The translations under genes were made by a program, and so were the position numbers. From the NCBI GenBank assembly GCA_963677375.2, contig CAXXIF010000017.1, positions 47,704-111,703 of the forward strand: a DNA stretch of 64,000 nucleotides, written 5' to 3'. The notes beneath the pieces are model-generated. The model ran no database searches. It worked only from the letters and a program-made list of their open reading frames with translations, and had not been told where the DNA came from. The DNA comes from Pseudaeromonas sp963677375. GTDB lineage: Bacteria > Pseudomonadota > Gammaproteobacteria > Enterobacterales > Aeromonadaceae. Below are positions 25,198 to 33,438 of this stretch, in pieces. How positions within the stretch are numbered: the first letter of the stretch is position 1; each line of letters starts with the position of its first letter.

Positions 25198-26931
25198 ATG
25201 AACATTGTCATTGTAACTGCCTGTCCAAGCGGGATTGCCAACAGCATCATAGCTGCCGGGTTGCTGGAAAAAGCCAGCGCCGAGCTAGGCTGGTCGGCGA
25301 TTGTCGAGTGTCACAACCAGCTGAGTGAGCCTCGTGTGCTGACTCAGGAAGAAATTGCTGCCGCCGATCTGGTGGTGGTCGCCGGTGAAGGTGTCGATTT
25401 GGCCCGCTTCAACGGCAAGCGCCTGTATCAGGCCGCGGTGACGGCCGCTTTGCCCGATACCAAACAATTTTTACAGACGGCAGAACAAGCCGCCGCTCCC
25501 TACACACATCAAGCGCCAAGCAAGGAAACTGCTATGAGTATGAAGCGTATTGTGGCAATTACGGCCTGTCCGACCGGCGTGGCCCATACCTTTATGGCTG
25601 CTGAAGCCATTGAGGGTGAAGCCAAGAAGCGTGGGCACTGGGTCAAGGTGGAGACTCGTGGATCGGTCGGGGCCAAGAATGCCCTGACGGACGAAGAGAT
25701 TGCCGCCGCCGATCTGGTCATCATCGCCGCCGATATTGAAGTGGATCTGTCACGCTTCAACGGTAAAAAGCTCTACAAGACCAGTACTGGTGCCGCTTTG
25801 AAAAAGACCGCCCAGGAGATGGATAAGGCATTTTCCGAAGCCCAGATCTGGTCCGGTAGCAAGTCTTCCTCCAGCGACAAGAGCAGTGGCAAAGCGGAAC
25901 TTCCGGGTATCTACAAACACCTGATGACAGGTGTGTCCCACATGCTGCCTATCGTGGTGGCGGGTGGTCTGTGTATTGCCCTCTCGTTTGTGTTCGGGAT
26001 TGAAGCATTCAAGGTCGAAGGTACGCTCGCTGCGGCCCTGATGAAGATCGGTGGAGCCTCGGCGTTTGCCTTGATGGTGCCGGTTTTGGCGGGCTATATC
26101 GCTTTCTCGATCGCCGACCGTCCCGGTCTGGCTCCGGGTCTCATCGGCGGTATGCTGGCCAGTTCGCTGGGTGCTGGTTTCCTCGGTGGTATAGTGGCCG
26201 GCTTCCTGGCTGGTTACACGGCCAAATGGGTTGCTGATAACGTCAAATTGCCGCAGACCATGGAGGCGCTCAAACCGATTCTGATTATTCCATTGGTAGC
26301 TTCTTTGGTCACTGGTCTGGTCATGATCTACGTGGTCGGTGGTCCTGTGGCCTCGGTCATGACGAGTCTGACCGCATTCCTGAAAGAAATGGGCTCAGCC
26401 AACGCCGTGCTGCTGGGGATCATCATCGGTGCCATGATGTGCTTTGACCTGGGTGGCCCGGTCAACAAGGCGGCATACACTTTCGGTGTCGGTCTGCTGG
26501 CTTCACAAACCTATGCGCCGATGGCGGCCGTCATGGCTTCCGGTATGGTGCCTGCGCTGGGGATGGGTCTGGCGACCTTCCTGGCTCGTAACAAGTTCAG
26601 CGAGCCGGAGCGTGAAGCGGGTAAAGCCTCTTTCGTGCTGGGCCTGTGCTTCATCTCCGAGGGGGCTATTCCGTTCGCGGCTCGTGATCCGATGCGTGTC
26701 ATTCCCTCCACCATGCTGGGCGGTGCCGTGACCGGTGCGCTCTCCATGCTGCTGGGTTGTACCCTGATGGCCCCCCACGGTGGTCTGTTTGTCATGTTGA
26801 TCCCGAATGCCATCAACCATGTGTTCCTCTATCTGTTGGCGATTGCTGCGGGTACCGCCGTCACCGGTATCCTGTATGCGGTTCTCAAACCGAACCAAGC
26901 TGGGGTTATGGCTGTGGCTACGGGTGAGTAA
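25198..26931 (+). CDS. fruA: Fructose PTS permease FruA (EIIB'BC)
   Basis: The 577-residue membrane protein imports and phosphorylates fructose to fructose 1-phosphate. A duplicated EIIB region comes first: an EIIB' domain with TACPSG (Cys9), and the EIIB domain with ITACPTGVAHTFMAAEAIE (phosphorylated Cys124). The EIIC domain from about residue 240 contains many helices, GGPVNKAAYTFG and FISEGAIPFAARDP, the GEGAIPF-type sugar site. Length agrees with Escherichia coli FruA. It is followed by a terminator. Confidence 0.96.
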   Translation: MNIVIVTACPSGIANSIIAAGLLEKASAELGWSAIVECHNQLSEPRVLTQEEIAAADLVVVAGEGVDLARFNGKRLYQAAVTAALPDTKQFLQTAEQAAAPYTHQAPSKETAMSMKRIVAITACPTGVAHTFMAAEAIEGEAKKRGHWVKVETRGSVGAKNALTDEEIAAADLVIIAADIEVDLSRFNGKKLYKTSTGAALKKTAQEMDKAFSEAQIWSGSKSSSSDKSSGKAELPGIYKHLMTGVSHMLPIVVAGGLCIALSFVFGIEAFKVEGTLAAALMKIGGASAFALMVPVLAGYIAFSIADRPGLAPGLIGGMLASSLGAGFLGGIVAGFLAGYTAKWVADNVKLPQTMEALKPILIIPLVASLVTGLVMIYVVGGPVASVMTSLTAFLKEMGSANAVLLGIIIGAMMCFDLGGPVNKAAYTFGVGLLASQTYAPMAAVMASGMVPALGMGLATFLARNKFSEPEREAGKASFVLGLCFISEGAIPFAARDPMRVIPSTMLGGAVTGALSMLLGCTLMAPHGGLFVMLIPNAINHVFLYLLAIAAGTAVTGILYAVLKPNQAGVMAVATGE

Positions 26932-26983
26932 GTGTGTAAAGCCATTACTCCTTGAGTGATGGTGATGAGTCGAAGTCCTGATT

Positions 26984-27008
26984 GCCCGGCCTAGCGCCGG
27001 GCTTTTTT
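26984..27008 (+). terminator. Intrinsic terminator after fruA
   Basis: GCCCGGC and GCCGGGC form a 7-bp stem with a five-base loop, followed by six T residues. Confidence 0.88.
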
Positions 27009-27123
27009 ATGCGTTTTAACATGCGAAATGCAACGAAATTGTCAACGAACTGCACCAGAGGTGAACAAATAAACAGCAGGCATCTTATGGGGAAATAACT
27101 TTCATTAAAAAGATTATTTATTA

Positions 27124-27161
27124 ATTCGAAACTTTCGTTCATCATTTGCTTGGTTTCGAAT
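27124..27161. promoter_or_regulatory. Nested dyad upstream of the beta-helix gene
   Basis: ATTCGAAAC and GTTTCGAAT form a perfect 9-bp inverted repeat with a 20-base spacer. Each arm contains TTCGAA, itself a palindrome. It lies about 115 bp upstream of the start and could be an operator for an unknown regulator. Confidence 0.5.
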
Positions 27162-27274
27162 GTTGATGCTTTCGACTCGGACCTTAACGAGCCCTTAAAT
27201 GGGCTCACCCTTGCCGCTTACCCGATGGGGTGTCTGCGGTGTGTAATTGCCTTGAAAAGCTCGAGGAAGAAATG

Positions 27275-28372
27275 ATGAAAACCACTCTCTGTACTTTGGT
27301 ACTGGGACTCGGCGTATGCGCCGCCCATGCCACCAATATTTATGTCAGCCCCACCGGCAGCGATGCCAACAGCGGTAATTCACGTAATACTCCGATGGCA
27401 ACCATCAATCAGGCTCTGGAACTCGCGCAGCCGGGTGACAAAGTCGTCTTGCTGTCTGGCGTTTATCTGCAAGATGTCGCCACGGTTCGTAGCGGCACCG
27501 AAGCTGCACCCATTCAGATTGTCGGGGCCGTGACCCCCTCCTTTGCCGATGCTTCCGGTCAGGTTGACCCGATTGTCATTCAGGGTTCCGGGAGCAGTGA
27601 TCGCATGTTCCAGATCCGTCACAGCTACATCCAGTTGCGGGATGTGACTCTGGATGGTTTGGTCGGCGACCCATCTCTGATCGATAGCTATCGGGAAAAA
27701 TTGTTGTTTGTACACAACGATACCGACCCTGCGGGCATCAAGGGGATCTCCATTCGTCGCGTGAACTTCCGCAATGCTGGCGGTGAATGTATGCGTTTCC
27801 GCTACTTCGTGCAGTCCTCGGAAGTCGCCTATTCGACCTTTGAAAACTGCGGTGTCCATGATTTCAAATTCAAGGCTGGCAAGAAGAACGGCGAGGCGAT
27901 CTACATCGGCACCTCGTTCAAGCAATGGGCGGATGGTAAGAACCCGACGGCAGAGCCGGATCAGTCCAGCAACAACCGCATCCACCACAATACCTTCAAC
28001 ACTCAGGGTAATGAGTGTGTGGATATCAAGGAAGGTTCAACCAACAACCGTGTCTATGCCAACAACTGCACTGGGCAGCGTGATCCGAACTCGGCCGGGT
28101 TCAACTCCGCAGGCAACGGTAACCTGTTTTATGACAACACTGTGTACGGTAATGCCGGCTCTGGCTTCCGCTTCGGCAGCGACATGGATGGGTATGGGAT
28201 CGGTAATCTGGCCTGGGGCAATGATGTGGCCGATAATCAGGCTCTGGGTTTCAATATTCAGGATGGTCCGCAGAAGAAGCTGTGTGGCAACACGGTCACG
28301 GGAAATCTACGGGGCATTCTCTATGCGGTAAGCGATGCGGGTAGCTACGCCCCGACAGCCGCGTGCCCCTAG
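27275..28372 (+). CDS. Secreted right-handed beta-helix protein
   Basis: The 365-residue product has a signal peptide (KTTLCTLVLGLGVCAAHA) and then TNIYVSPTGSDANSGNSRNTPMATINQALELAQPGDKVVLLSGVY, the typical opening of parallel beta-helix proteins of the pectate-lyase and chondroitinase-B class. Asparagine-rich turns (NNRIHHNTF, NNRVYANNC, GNLFYDNTVYGNAG) follow along the helix. Such proteins bind or cleave acidic polysaccharides; no catalytic set was confirmed. ATGs at 27272 and 27275 are both possible; the second is better spaced from GAGGA. It stands alone between fruA and a hypothetical gene. Confidence 0.85.
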   Translation: MKTTLCTLVLGLGVCAAHATNIYVSPTGSDANSGNSRNTPMATINQALELAQPGDKVVLLSGVYLQDVATVRSGTEAAPIQIVGAVTPSFADASGQVDPIVIQGSGSSDRMFQIRHSYIQLRDVTLDGLVGDPSLIDSYREKLLFVHNDTDPAGIKGISIRRVNFRNAGGECMRFRYFVQSSEVAYSTFENCGVHDFKFKAGKKNGEAIYIGTSFKQWADGKNPTAEPDQSSNNRIHHNTFNTQGNECVDIKEGSTNNRVYANNCTGQRDPNSAGFNSAGNGNLFYDNTVYGNAGSGFRFGSDMDGYGIGNLAWGNDVADNQALGFNIQDGPQKKLCGNTVTGNLRGILYAVSDAGSYAPTAACP

Positions 28373-28389
28373 TCGCAGCGGCAGAGCAC

Positions 28390-28416
28390 AAAATGGCGCC
28401 TGATGGCGCCATTTTT
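28390..28416. terminator. Intrinsic terminator after the beta-helix gene
   Basis: AAAATGGCGCC and GGCGCCATTTT form an 11-bp stem with loop TGAT, with T residues after it. The A-rich start suggests bidirectional function. Confidence 0.88.
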
Positions 28417-28568
28417 ATTTTCTGGACCTCACAAGCTTGTTACACAAAAGTTTCATTCTCCCGGGAGGCTGAGGTAAGGTGGAAATGATATCGATGACAG
28501 ATCCTGGTCATCCATAGCTGCAGACCCGTGCCGTCTGCTCATCTCGCAACAGGCCAGAGGGCAACAAT

Positions 28569-28817
28569 ATGACACTTGAAGAACTCAAAACTCTGCACCA
28601 ATCCCGGCCCTGGCAAGAGGCTGTGGTGCTGTTTGATCGGTTGAGCATGGAATGGGTGGTCGATTTCCGTGGGCCGGATGAAAACCTGCATCCTCTCACC
28701 GATGCCAAGGGTTGCCGGGTCAGCTTTACCGATGAGCAGGTTGCCGAGGCGGCCATTAATCTGGTGGGGGATTGCCCGATCCAGTTTGTCCAGCAGCAGC
28801 GCTCCTACGAGGATTAG
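28569..28817 (+). CDS. Small hypothetical protein
   Basis: The 82-residue acidic protein starts at an ATG after GAGGG and reads MTLEELKTLHQSRPWQEAVVLFDRLSMEWVVDFRGPDENLHPL. It has no signal peptide or membrane segment. The compact frame, good ribosome binding site and balanced composition suggest a real gene, but I recognise no family. It is convergent with zevB, with nine bases between the stops. Confidence 0.6.
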   Translation: MTLEELKTLHQSRPWQEAVVLFDRLSMEWVVDFRGPDENLHPLTDAKGCRVSFTDEQVAEAAINLVGDCPIQFVQQQRSYED

Positions 28818-28825
28818 CCTGTCGG

Positions 28826-29872
28826 TTAGCGAGGTAATAGGAGGGAGCTGGGGGCACTCATCAGGGTCAGGCCCAATAACAAGAGTACAATTCCACCCAG
28901 CAGAGCCACCCCATGGCCCATTTGTTGTAGGCGATAGCGGTTGTGATCGGGCCGTTGCAGCAGACGCCAGGCCAGATGTCGGGCTCGTTGACTCAAGATG
29001 GCCAGAGTCGAAACCGTCAATGCCGTCCCGCAGGCCATCGCCAGCGTGGCAATCACCCCTAGCCAAAAATGCTCCATGACCCGTGCCAGCACCAGAACTA
29101 GCAAGGCTCCGCTACAGGGGCGCAATCCCATGGAGCAGAGTATGGCCAACCGGCTGCGCCAATCGTTAGCCTGATTCAGGGATTCATGGTCCGGGACATG
29201 GCTGTGCCCACAACCACAGGGTATGGCTTCCATGACGGTGTCCGGATGTCGAACCCCTATGAGTTCCTGCCGTGCGGTTGCACGACGTGAGCGGATAGCG
29301 AGCGGGCGTAATGGGGTGATGATCGATCGGATCTGCAGCGGTATGACGTGATGATGGGTCTGTCGATACAGTCGCCACCCCTGCCGCAACGCCCGCAGGG
29401 CAAGGAACAATCCCATCAGGGCGACGAGCAAGAAACTGCCCCGATCCAGCCAGACCCCCATTCCCTGGGCTTGGCGCGCTGTCATACCAAATAGCCAGCC
29501 GGCAACGCCGATCAGTGCAATGGCTACCAAGGCTTGCAACAGCGCGGCGCCGATCGACAGCTGCATCGCCTGTCTCAGTCGGCTGGGTTGGGTGGCCAGA
29601 TAGGTGGCGATCACCATCTTGCCATGTCCAGGACCCGCCGCATGGAACACGCCATAGGCGAAGCTGGCGCCGATTAGGCTGATCACAAGAGTGGGCTTCA
29701 GTGAGGCGGATGCGCGGAGCAAAGTTCCCAGCTCGCGATGAAATTGCATTTGCCAGCGGATCAGCTGGTAGGTGATGACGCCCCAGTGGCTATAGAGCCA
29801 ATGACCGGCAAAGGCGATGGCCATCAGACCCAATACGCTACACAGCAAGGGAAGGAGGCGTTTGGTGATCAT
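28826..29872 (-). CDS. zevB: NicO-family metal transporter ZevB
   Basis: The 348-residue membrane protein contains the NicO signature FAYGVFHAAGPGHGKMVIATYLAT in helix 2-3 and a second conserved block ILCSMGLRPCSGALLVLVLA. A cytoplasmic or periplasmic loop carries CGCGHSHVPDH, likely metal-binding. NicO proteins move nickel or cobalt, but this one is paired with a DUF1007 protein and lies behind znu genes, as ZevA-ZevB do in Haemophilus, where the pair supports zinc homeostasis. It overlaps zevA by four bases. RcnA-type nickel/cobalt export is the alternative. Confidence 0.8.
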   Translation of the reverse strand: MITKRLLPLLCSVLGLMAIAFAGHWLYSHWGVITYQLIRWQMQFHRELGTLLRASASLKPTLVISLIGASFAYGVFHAAGPGHGKMVIATYLATQPSRLRQAMQLSIGAALLQALVAIALIGVAGWLFGMTARQAQGMGVWLDRGSFLLVALMGLFLALRALRQGWRLYRQTHHHVIPLQIRSIITPLRPLAIRSRRATARQELIGVRHPDTVMEAIPCGCGHSHVPDHESLNQANDWRSRLAILCSMGLRPCSGALLVLVLARVMEHFWLGVIATLAMACGTALTVSTLAILSQRARHLAWRLLQRPDHNRYRLQQMGHGVALLGGIVLLLLGLTLMSAPSSLLLPR

Positions 29873-30552
29873 GGTGTGGTCTCGGTAGCGGTGAGCGGGG
29901 AGCAGGTGACGATCACCTGTTCGGCGAAGGCGGTGCCGAGTCCGTCATCGGCCTGCTCTGTCTTATCGAGGGAGATGGCGTAACTCTGCTGTTCCTCCGT
30001 GGGATTGGGCGGCACCAACTGACGCTGGCAATCCTTGGCTCCATCCCCCTGTAACTGAATGGCATCGACCTGATGGTGCAGCATCTCGACATAGTAAGTG
30101 GAGTCATAGATGGCGAATTGCAGCCGTTTCCCTGCCAGTGATACGGGCGGCTCCAGAGGCAGGTCGTAATCGAGGCGGATTTGTCCCTCTTGCCAGCGGG
30201 TATGTACATCCCGGCCTGGGCCAAAGTGAACCTTTTGACCGTTGAGGGTCATGCGATTGAGATAGTTCTCGGTGGCCAGATTGGTCAGCGTGTCCTGGCC
30301 AAACAGGGTTAACTCCTGGTTGACGCTATGACCGTTGGCCTTAGCATCATCCAGGATGGTGGCGCTGTAAAACTCATCGAACACCCAGCTTAGATGCAGG
30401 CCAACCAGCCGCTTTTGACCATCAATTTGCAGTTGGCTGGTCATGTCGATCCAGCTATGGGGGTGCGCCATGGCTGGCGAACTGCCCAGCAACAAGAGCG
30501 CAAGCAATTGTTGCTGAAGGGACAGAGAGGATCTGCGAGTCATCAAGCGCAT
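29869..30552 (-). CDS. zevA: DUF1007 family secreted protein ZevA
   Basis: The 227-residue protein has a signal peptide ending AMA followed by HPHSWIDMTSQLQIDGQKRLVGLHLSWVFDEFYS. The HPHSW start is the signature of DUF1007 proteins, which accompany NicO transporters and may coordinate metal through their mature His-rich N-terminus. The start at 30552 follows GGAG; an ATG at 30543 is also possible. It is downstream of znuA but separated by a terminator-like hairpin. Zinc function is inferred from context and from the Haemophilus ZevA precedent. Confidence 0.83.
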   Translation of the reverse strand: MRLMTRRSSLSLQQQLLALLLLGSSPAMAHPHSWIDMTSQLQIDGQKRLVGLHLSWVFDEFYSATILDDAKANGHSVNQELTLFGQDTLTNLATENYLNRMTLNGQKVHFGPGRDVHTRWQEGQIRLDYDLPLEPPVSLAGKRLQFAIYDSTYYVEMLHHQVDAIQLQGDGAKDCQRQLVPPNPTEEQQSYAISLDKTEQADDGLGTAFAEQVIVTCSPLTATETTP

Positions 30553-30568
30553 CAATAGCGAGCTCCGG

Positions 30569-30600
30569 AAAAAAGGGCCATCCGCCGCGTTCGGCTGGCC
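30569..30600 (-). terminator. Terminator-like hairpin between znuA and zevA
   Basis: On the minus strand GGCCA and TGGCC enclose GCCG and CGGC, followed by six T residues. It could reduce read-through from znuA into zevAB. Confidence 0.6.
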
Positions 30601-30612
30601 GCCGTTACCTTA

Positions 30613-31560
30613 TCAGGGTTCCAGAGCTTTGAGCAGGGTGCTCAAGTTATGATTCAGCAGTGCCAGATAGTCGGGGGCTTCGCCCTGCGGCCCGGAGAGC
30701 GCGTCGGAGTATAGCCTGCCGCCTATGGTGACCTTGGTTTCCCGGCTGATTTGCTCCATCAGCCGCGGATCACTGATATTTTCAACAAACAGGGCCGGGA
30801 TATGTTGCTGGCGGATCTGCCGAATCAAGATGGCAACCTGTGCGGCGGAAGGTTCGGCCTCGGTGCTTAGACCTTGAGGGGCCAGCAGTGTCAGGTGGTA
30901 CGCGTGAGCCAGATAGCCGAAGGCATCGTGGGAGGTGATGGCCTTGCGCCGGGATTCAGGCAGCGCAGCGAATCGGGCCTTGAAGGCTCCATCCATGGCC
31001 TGCAGACGCATCTTGTAGGCCGCGGCATTGGCTGCATAATCAGCCTGGTGCTCAGGGTCGACCCGACTCAGGCCGCGAGTGATATTGTCGATATAGATCA
31101 GAACATTAACTGGGTCATTCCAGGCGTGAGGATCGAACGCGCCATGCTGATGCGGCTCTTCTCCCTCAACTCCAGTGGCCGAATCATGCTCAACGACCGC
31201 CTGTTCTTCTGTCGCCATGTTCAGGGGCGTGATGCCCTGACTGGCCACCACCACCTCGCCTTTGAATCCAGATGACTCGTGTAACCGCTCCAGCCAGCCT
31301 TCGAAACCGAGGCCATTGCTGACCAGTAGTTTGGATTGCGCCAGGATGCGCACCGCCTGGGGTGACGGCTGGTAGACATGGGCATCGCCGTCGGCGCCCA
31401 CCAGCGTGGTCACCTCGACATGAGTTCCCCCTACCTGGTGCACCAGATCGCCGAGGATGCTGAAGGTTGCGGTCACCGGCACAGGTGCGGCGTGGCAAAC
31501 GGGGGCTATCAGCAGGCCGCTCAGCAGAATGAGGCGGGAAATGTTACGCAATCGTCCCAT
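30613..31560 (-). CDS. znuA: Zinc-binding periplasmic protein ZnuA-like
   Basis: This 315-residue cluster A-I solute-binding protein has a signal peptide ending CHA. Expected metal ligands appear in order: His in GDAHVYQPSP, His in FDPHAWNDP, His in SHDAFGYLAHAY, and an acidic residue near GGRLYSD. A short acidic-His loop (EEPHQHGAF) precedes the second ligand and may scavenge metal. It starts with AAGGAG at ideal spacing. Order is znuC-znuB-znuA, all downstream of a Zur box, which argues for zinc rather than manganese. Confidence 0.88.
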   Translation of the reverse strand: MGRLRNISRLILLSGLLIAPVCHAAPVPVTATFSILGDLVHQVGGTHVEVTTLVGADGDAHVYQPSPQAVRILAQSKLLVSNGLGFEGWLERLHESSGFKGEVVVASQGITPLNMATEEQAVVEHDSATGVEGEEPHQHGAFDPHAWNDPVNVLIYIDNITRGLSRVDPEHQADYAANAAAYKMRLQAMDGAFKARFAALPESRRKAITSHDAFGYLAHAYHLTLLAPQGLSTEAEPSAAQVAILIRQIRQQHIPALFVENISDPRLMEQISRETKVTIGGRLYSDALSGPQGEAPDYLALLNHNLSTLLKALEP

Positions 31561-31598
31561 GATGACTCCTTATGAATTGTGTCGGGGCCTGGTTGGGC

Positions 31599-32468
31599 TC
31601 AGGCTTCCAGATGTCGCAGACGGATGTGACGCCAGACCAGACCGCCACGGGTACCCAGCAGAAGCGAGGCAAAATAGAACAGCCCCAGACACAGGATAAT
31701 CGTCGGGCTGGTGGGCCACCCCAGGTGATAGGAGAGCAACAAACCACTGAGGCAGGCGACGAACGCACTGCCACAGGCGCCGGCCAGCAGACCACCAAGG
31801 CTGGCACTCCAGTAGCGCATGGCAGCACCGGGTAGAATCATCAGCCCCACCGCCATCAAGGTCCCGAGCGCGTGGAAACCGGCAATCAGATTCAGGACTG
31901 CCAGCAGTAAGAAGGCCATATGGACCCAGCTACCGGCACGACTGACGGTTGCCAGATAGTCTGGGTCCAGGCATTCCAGTACCAAGGGGCGAAGTAGCCA
32001 GGCCATTGCCAATAAGGTGATGCTGGTAATGCTGCCGAGCAACCAGAGGGCGCTGTCATTCAACGCCAGAGCCGAGCCGAACAGCACGTGCAGCAGATCG
32101 ACACTGCTGCCATGGGTCGAGATCAGTAGCACGCCTAATGCCATGGAGATCAGGTAGAACGCCGCCAGACTGCTGTCTTCACCGCTCTGGGTCAGACGGG
32201 AAACCGCACCGGAAAGTAGGACGACTATCCCGCCAGCGATCAGGCCGCCGATGGTCATGGCCTCGACCGAAAGACCGGCAATCAGGTAGCCGATAGCCGC
32301 CCCAGGCAGGATAGCGTGAGACATGGCATCACCAGTGAGACTCATGCGGCGCAGCATGAGAAAGACCCCGATCAGCGGACCACTCAGGCTGAGGGCCAGG
32401 CAGCCTGCCAGAGCCCGTTGCATGAACTGAAATTCACTGAAGGGGCTGATGAGCAGTTCGTGGATCAT
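31599..32468 (-). CDS. znuB: Zinc ABC transporter permease ZnuB
   Basis: The 289-residue integral membrane protein of the ABC-3 family has about eight helices. LRRMSLTGDAMSHAILPGAAIGYLIAG is the conserved coupling region, and GFHALGTLMAVGLMILPGAAMRYW the second signature. It forms the zinc channel with ZnuC and receives metal from ZnuA. The start at 32468 overlaps the znuC stop (ATGA), so translation is coupled. Confidence 0.92.
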   Translation of the reverse strand: MIHELLISPFSEFQFMQRALAGCLALSLSGPLIGVFLMLRRMSLTGDAMSHAILPGAAIGYLIAGLSVEAMTIGGLIAGGIVVLLSGAVSRLTQSGEDSSLAAFYLISMALGVLLISTHGSSVDLLHVLFGSALALNDSALWLLGSITSITLLAMAWLLRPLVLECLDPDYLATVSRAGSWVHMAFLLLAVLNLIAGFHALGTLMAVGLMILPGAAMRYWSASLGGLLAGACGSAFVACLSGLLLSYHLGWPTSPTIILCLGLFYFASLLLGTRGGLVWRHIRLRHLEA

Positions 32469-33205
32469 GCAATAGGCTCCGTGGGACGATGACATTCGGC
32501 GGCGGCAGGATCTGGCGCTGTGCGTTGGTGTTGGGCGCGATGCAGATTGTCAGCGGTGACAACCTGCTCGGTCGGCCCCCAGGCGATGACTTCCCGGGCC
32601 AGTAGCAGGGTGGTCGGAAAGTGGCGGCTGACTTGATTCATATCATGCAGCACGGCAAGTATGGTCTTGCCTTCCGCCTGCCAGTCGCGCAGCAAACCGA
32701 GCAGATCTTCGGTAGTTTGGGAGTCGATGGCGCTGAAGGGTTCATCCAGCAACATGAGTTCGGCATCCTGTAGCCAGAGACGGGCAAATAAGGCTCGTTG
32801 CAGTTGGCCGCCGGAGAGTGCATCCAGATTCTCATCGGCCATGCCCTCGAGGCCGACTCGCTCCAGGGCTCCGGCTACTTTCATGCGTTGCTGATGGGCC
32901 AGGCGTCCGAACAGACCGCAGTGCCGCCACAATCCCATGGCCACCACCTCTCGGACACTGATCGGGAATTGGCGATCAATCCGGCTCAGTTGCGGCAGAT
33001 AGCCGATCTGTTGATGGGTCACCGCTAGTTTGACCTGCCCATCCAGCGGGGGTAATTGCCCGAGTATCCCCTTGAGCAGGGTCGATTTTCCGCCGCCATT
33101 GGGACCAATCACCGCCAGCAGGCTGCCGGCGGGTACCTGACCGTTGAGATGGTGAACTACGGGATGGCGGCCGTATCCCAGTGTCAGATTTTCAAAGCGC
33201 AGCAT
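32465..33205 (-). CDS. znuC: Zinc ABC transporter ATPase ZnuC
   Basis: The 246-residue ATPase shows Walker A GPNGGGKSTLL, the Q-loop in IGYLPQLSRI, signature LSGGQLQRA, Walker B LMLLDEPFSAID, and the H-loop in LAVLHDMNQ. The start at 33205 gives a normal N-terminus (MLRFENLTLGYG); a longer frame upstream covers the small ORF at 33208-33312 in another frame and is not needed. It couples zinc import to ATP hydrolysis. It begins two bases after the small ORF stop. Confidence 0.92.
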   Translation of the reverse strand: MLRFENLTLGYGRHPVVHHLNGQVPAGSLLAVIGPNGGGKSTLLKGILGQLPPLDGQVKLAVTHQQIGYLPQLSRIDRQFPISVREVVAMGLWRHCGLFGRLAHQQRMKVAGALERVGLEGMADENLDALSGGQLQRALFARLWLQDAELMLLDEPFSAIDSQTTEDLLGLLRDWQAEGKTILAVLHDMNQVSRHFPTTLLLAREVIAWGPTEQVVTADNLHRAQHQRTAPDPAAAECHRPTEPIA

Positions 33206-33207
33206 GA

Positions 33208-33312
33208 TTACCTCATGGCCCACAGCAAGACTGCCCAGACCAGCGTGATCAGCAGACTGACGATCAGGGTGCGGGTGACTATGCCGGTCAGTAGCAGGGA
33301 GGGTTTGGTCAT
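33208..33312 (-). CDS. Putative 34-aa single-span membrane protein at the head of the znu operon
   Basis: Reading the minus strand from ATG 33312 gives MTKPSLLLTGIVTRTLIVSL, then LITLVWAVLLWAMR and a TAA two bases before the znuC ATG. It has one strong hydrophobic helix (about residues 16-32), flanked by basic residues. The position between the Zur box and znuC, and the tight two-base junction, suggest it is translated in the operon and may couple znuC translation. The ribosome binding site is poor (GAGG 13 bases away), so it could be a regulatory leader instead. No homology is claimed. Confidence 0.55.
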   Translation of the reverse strand: MTKPSLLLTGIVTRTLIVSLLITLVWAVLLWAMR

Positions 33313-33348
33313 GTTCAGGGATGAACCTCAACGTCAAATCAGGGTGAA

Positions 33349-33363
33349 CGTTATAACATAACA
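33349..33363. promoter_or_regulatory. Zur box between znuC operon and zur
   Basis: CGTTATAACATAACA matches the gammaproteobacterial Zur core TGTTATAnTATAACA at 12 of 14 defined positions. It lies between the divergent znu operon and zur, so zinc-loaded Zur would repress both. Confidence 0.78.
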
Positions 33364-33438
33364 ATCTTGGCAAGCAATCCCCGTCTGAAAAGAAATACGG
33401 TATGCTGGGGGGCGTAACATTCCCGTATCGAGGAGCTT

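Larger units (their letters stand above)
26932..27274. other. Intergenic region between fruA and the beta-helix gene
   Basis: It holds the fruA terminator on the left, then an AT-rich stretch (27030-27170) unlike the surrounding G+C-rich DNA, likely the promoter region of the beta-helix gene. It contains the ATTCGAAAC / GTTTCGAAT dyad and a small GAGCCC / GGGCTC hairpin at 27189-27206. A minus-strand frame here overlaps the terminator and is not convincing. Confidence 0.5.

Noticed and set aside
26945..27208. Minus-strand 87-codon frame after fruA
   Set aside because: It contains the fruA terminator hairpin within its coding part and has no supported start.
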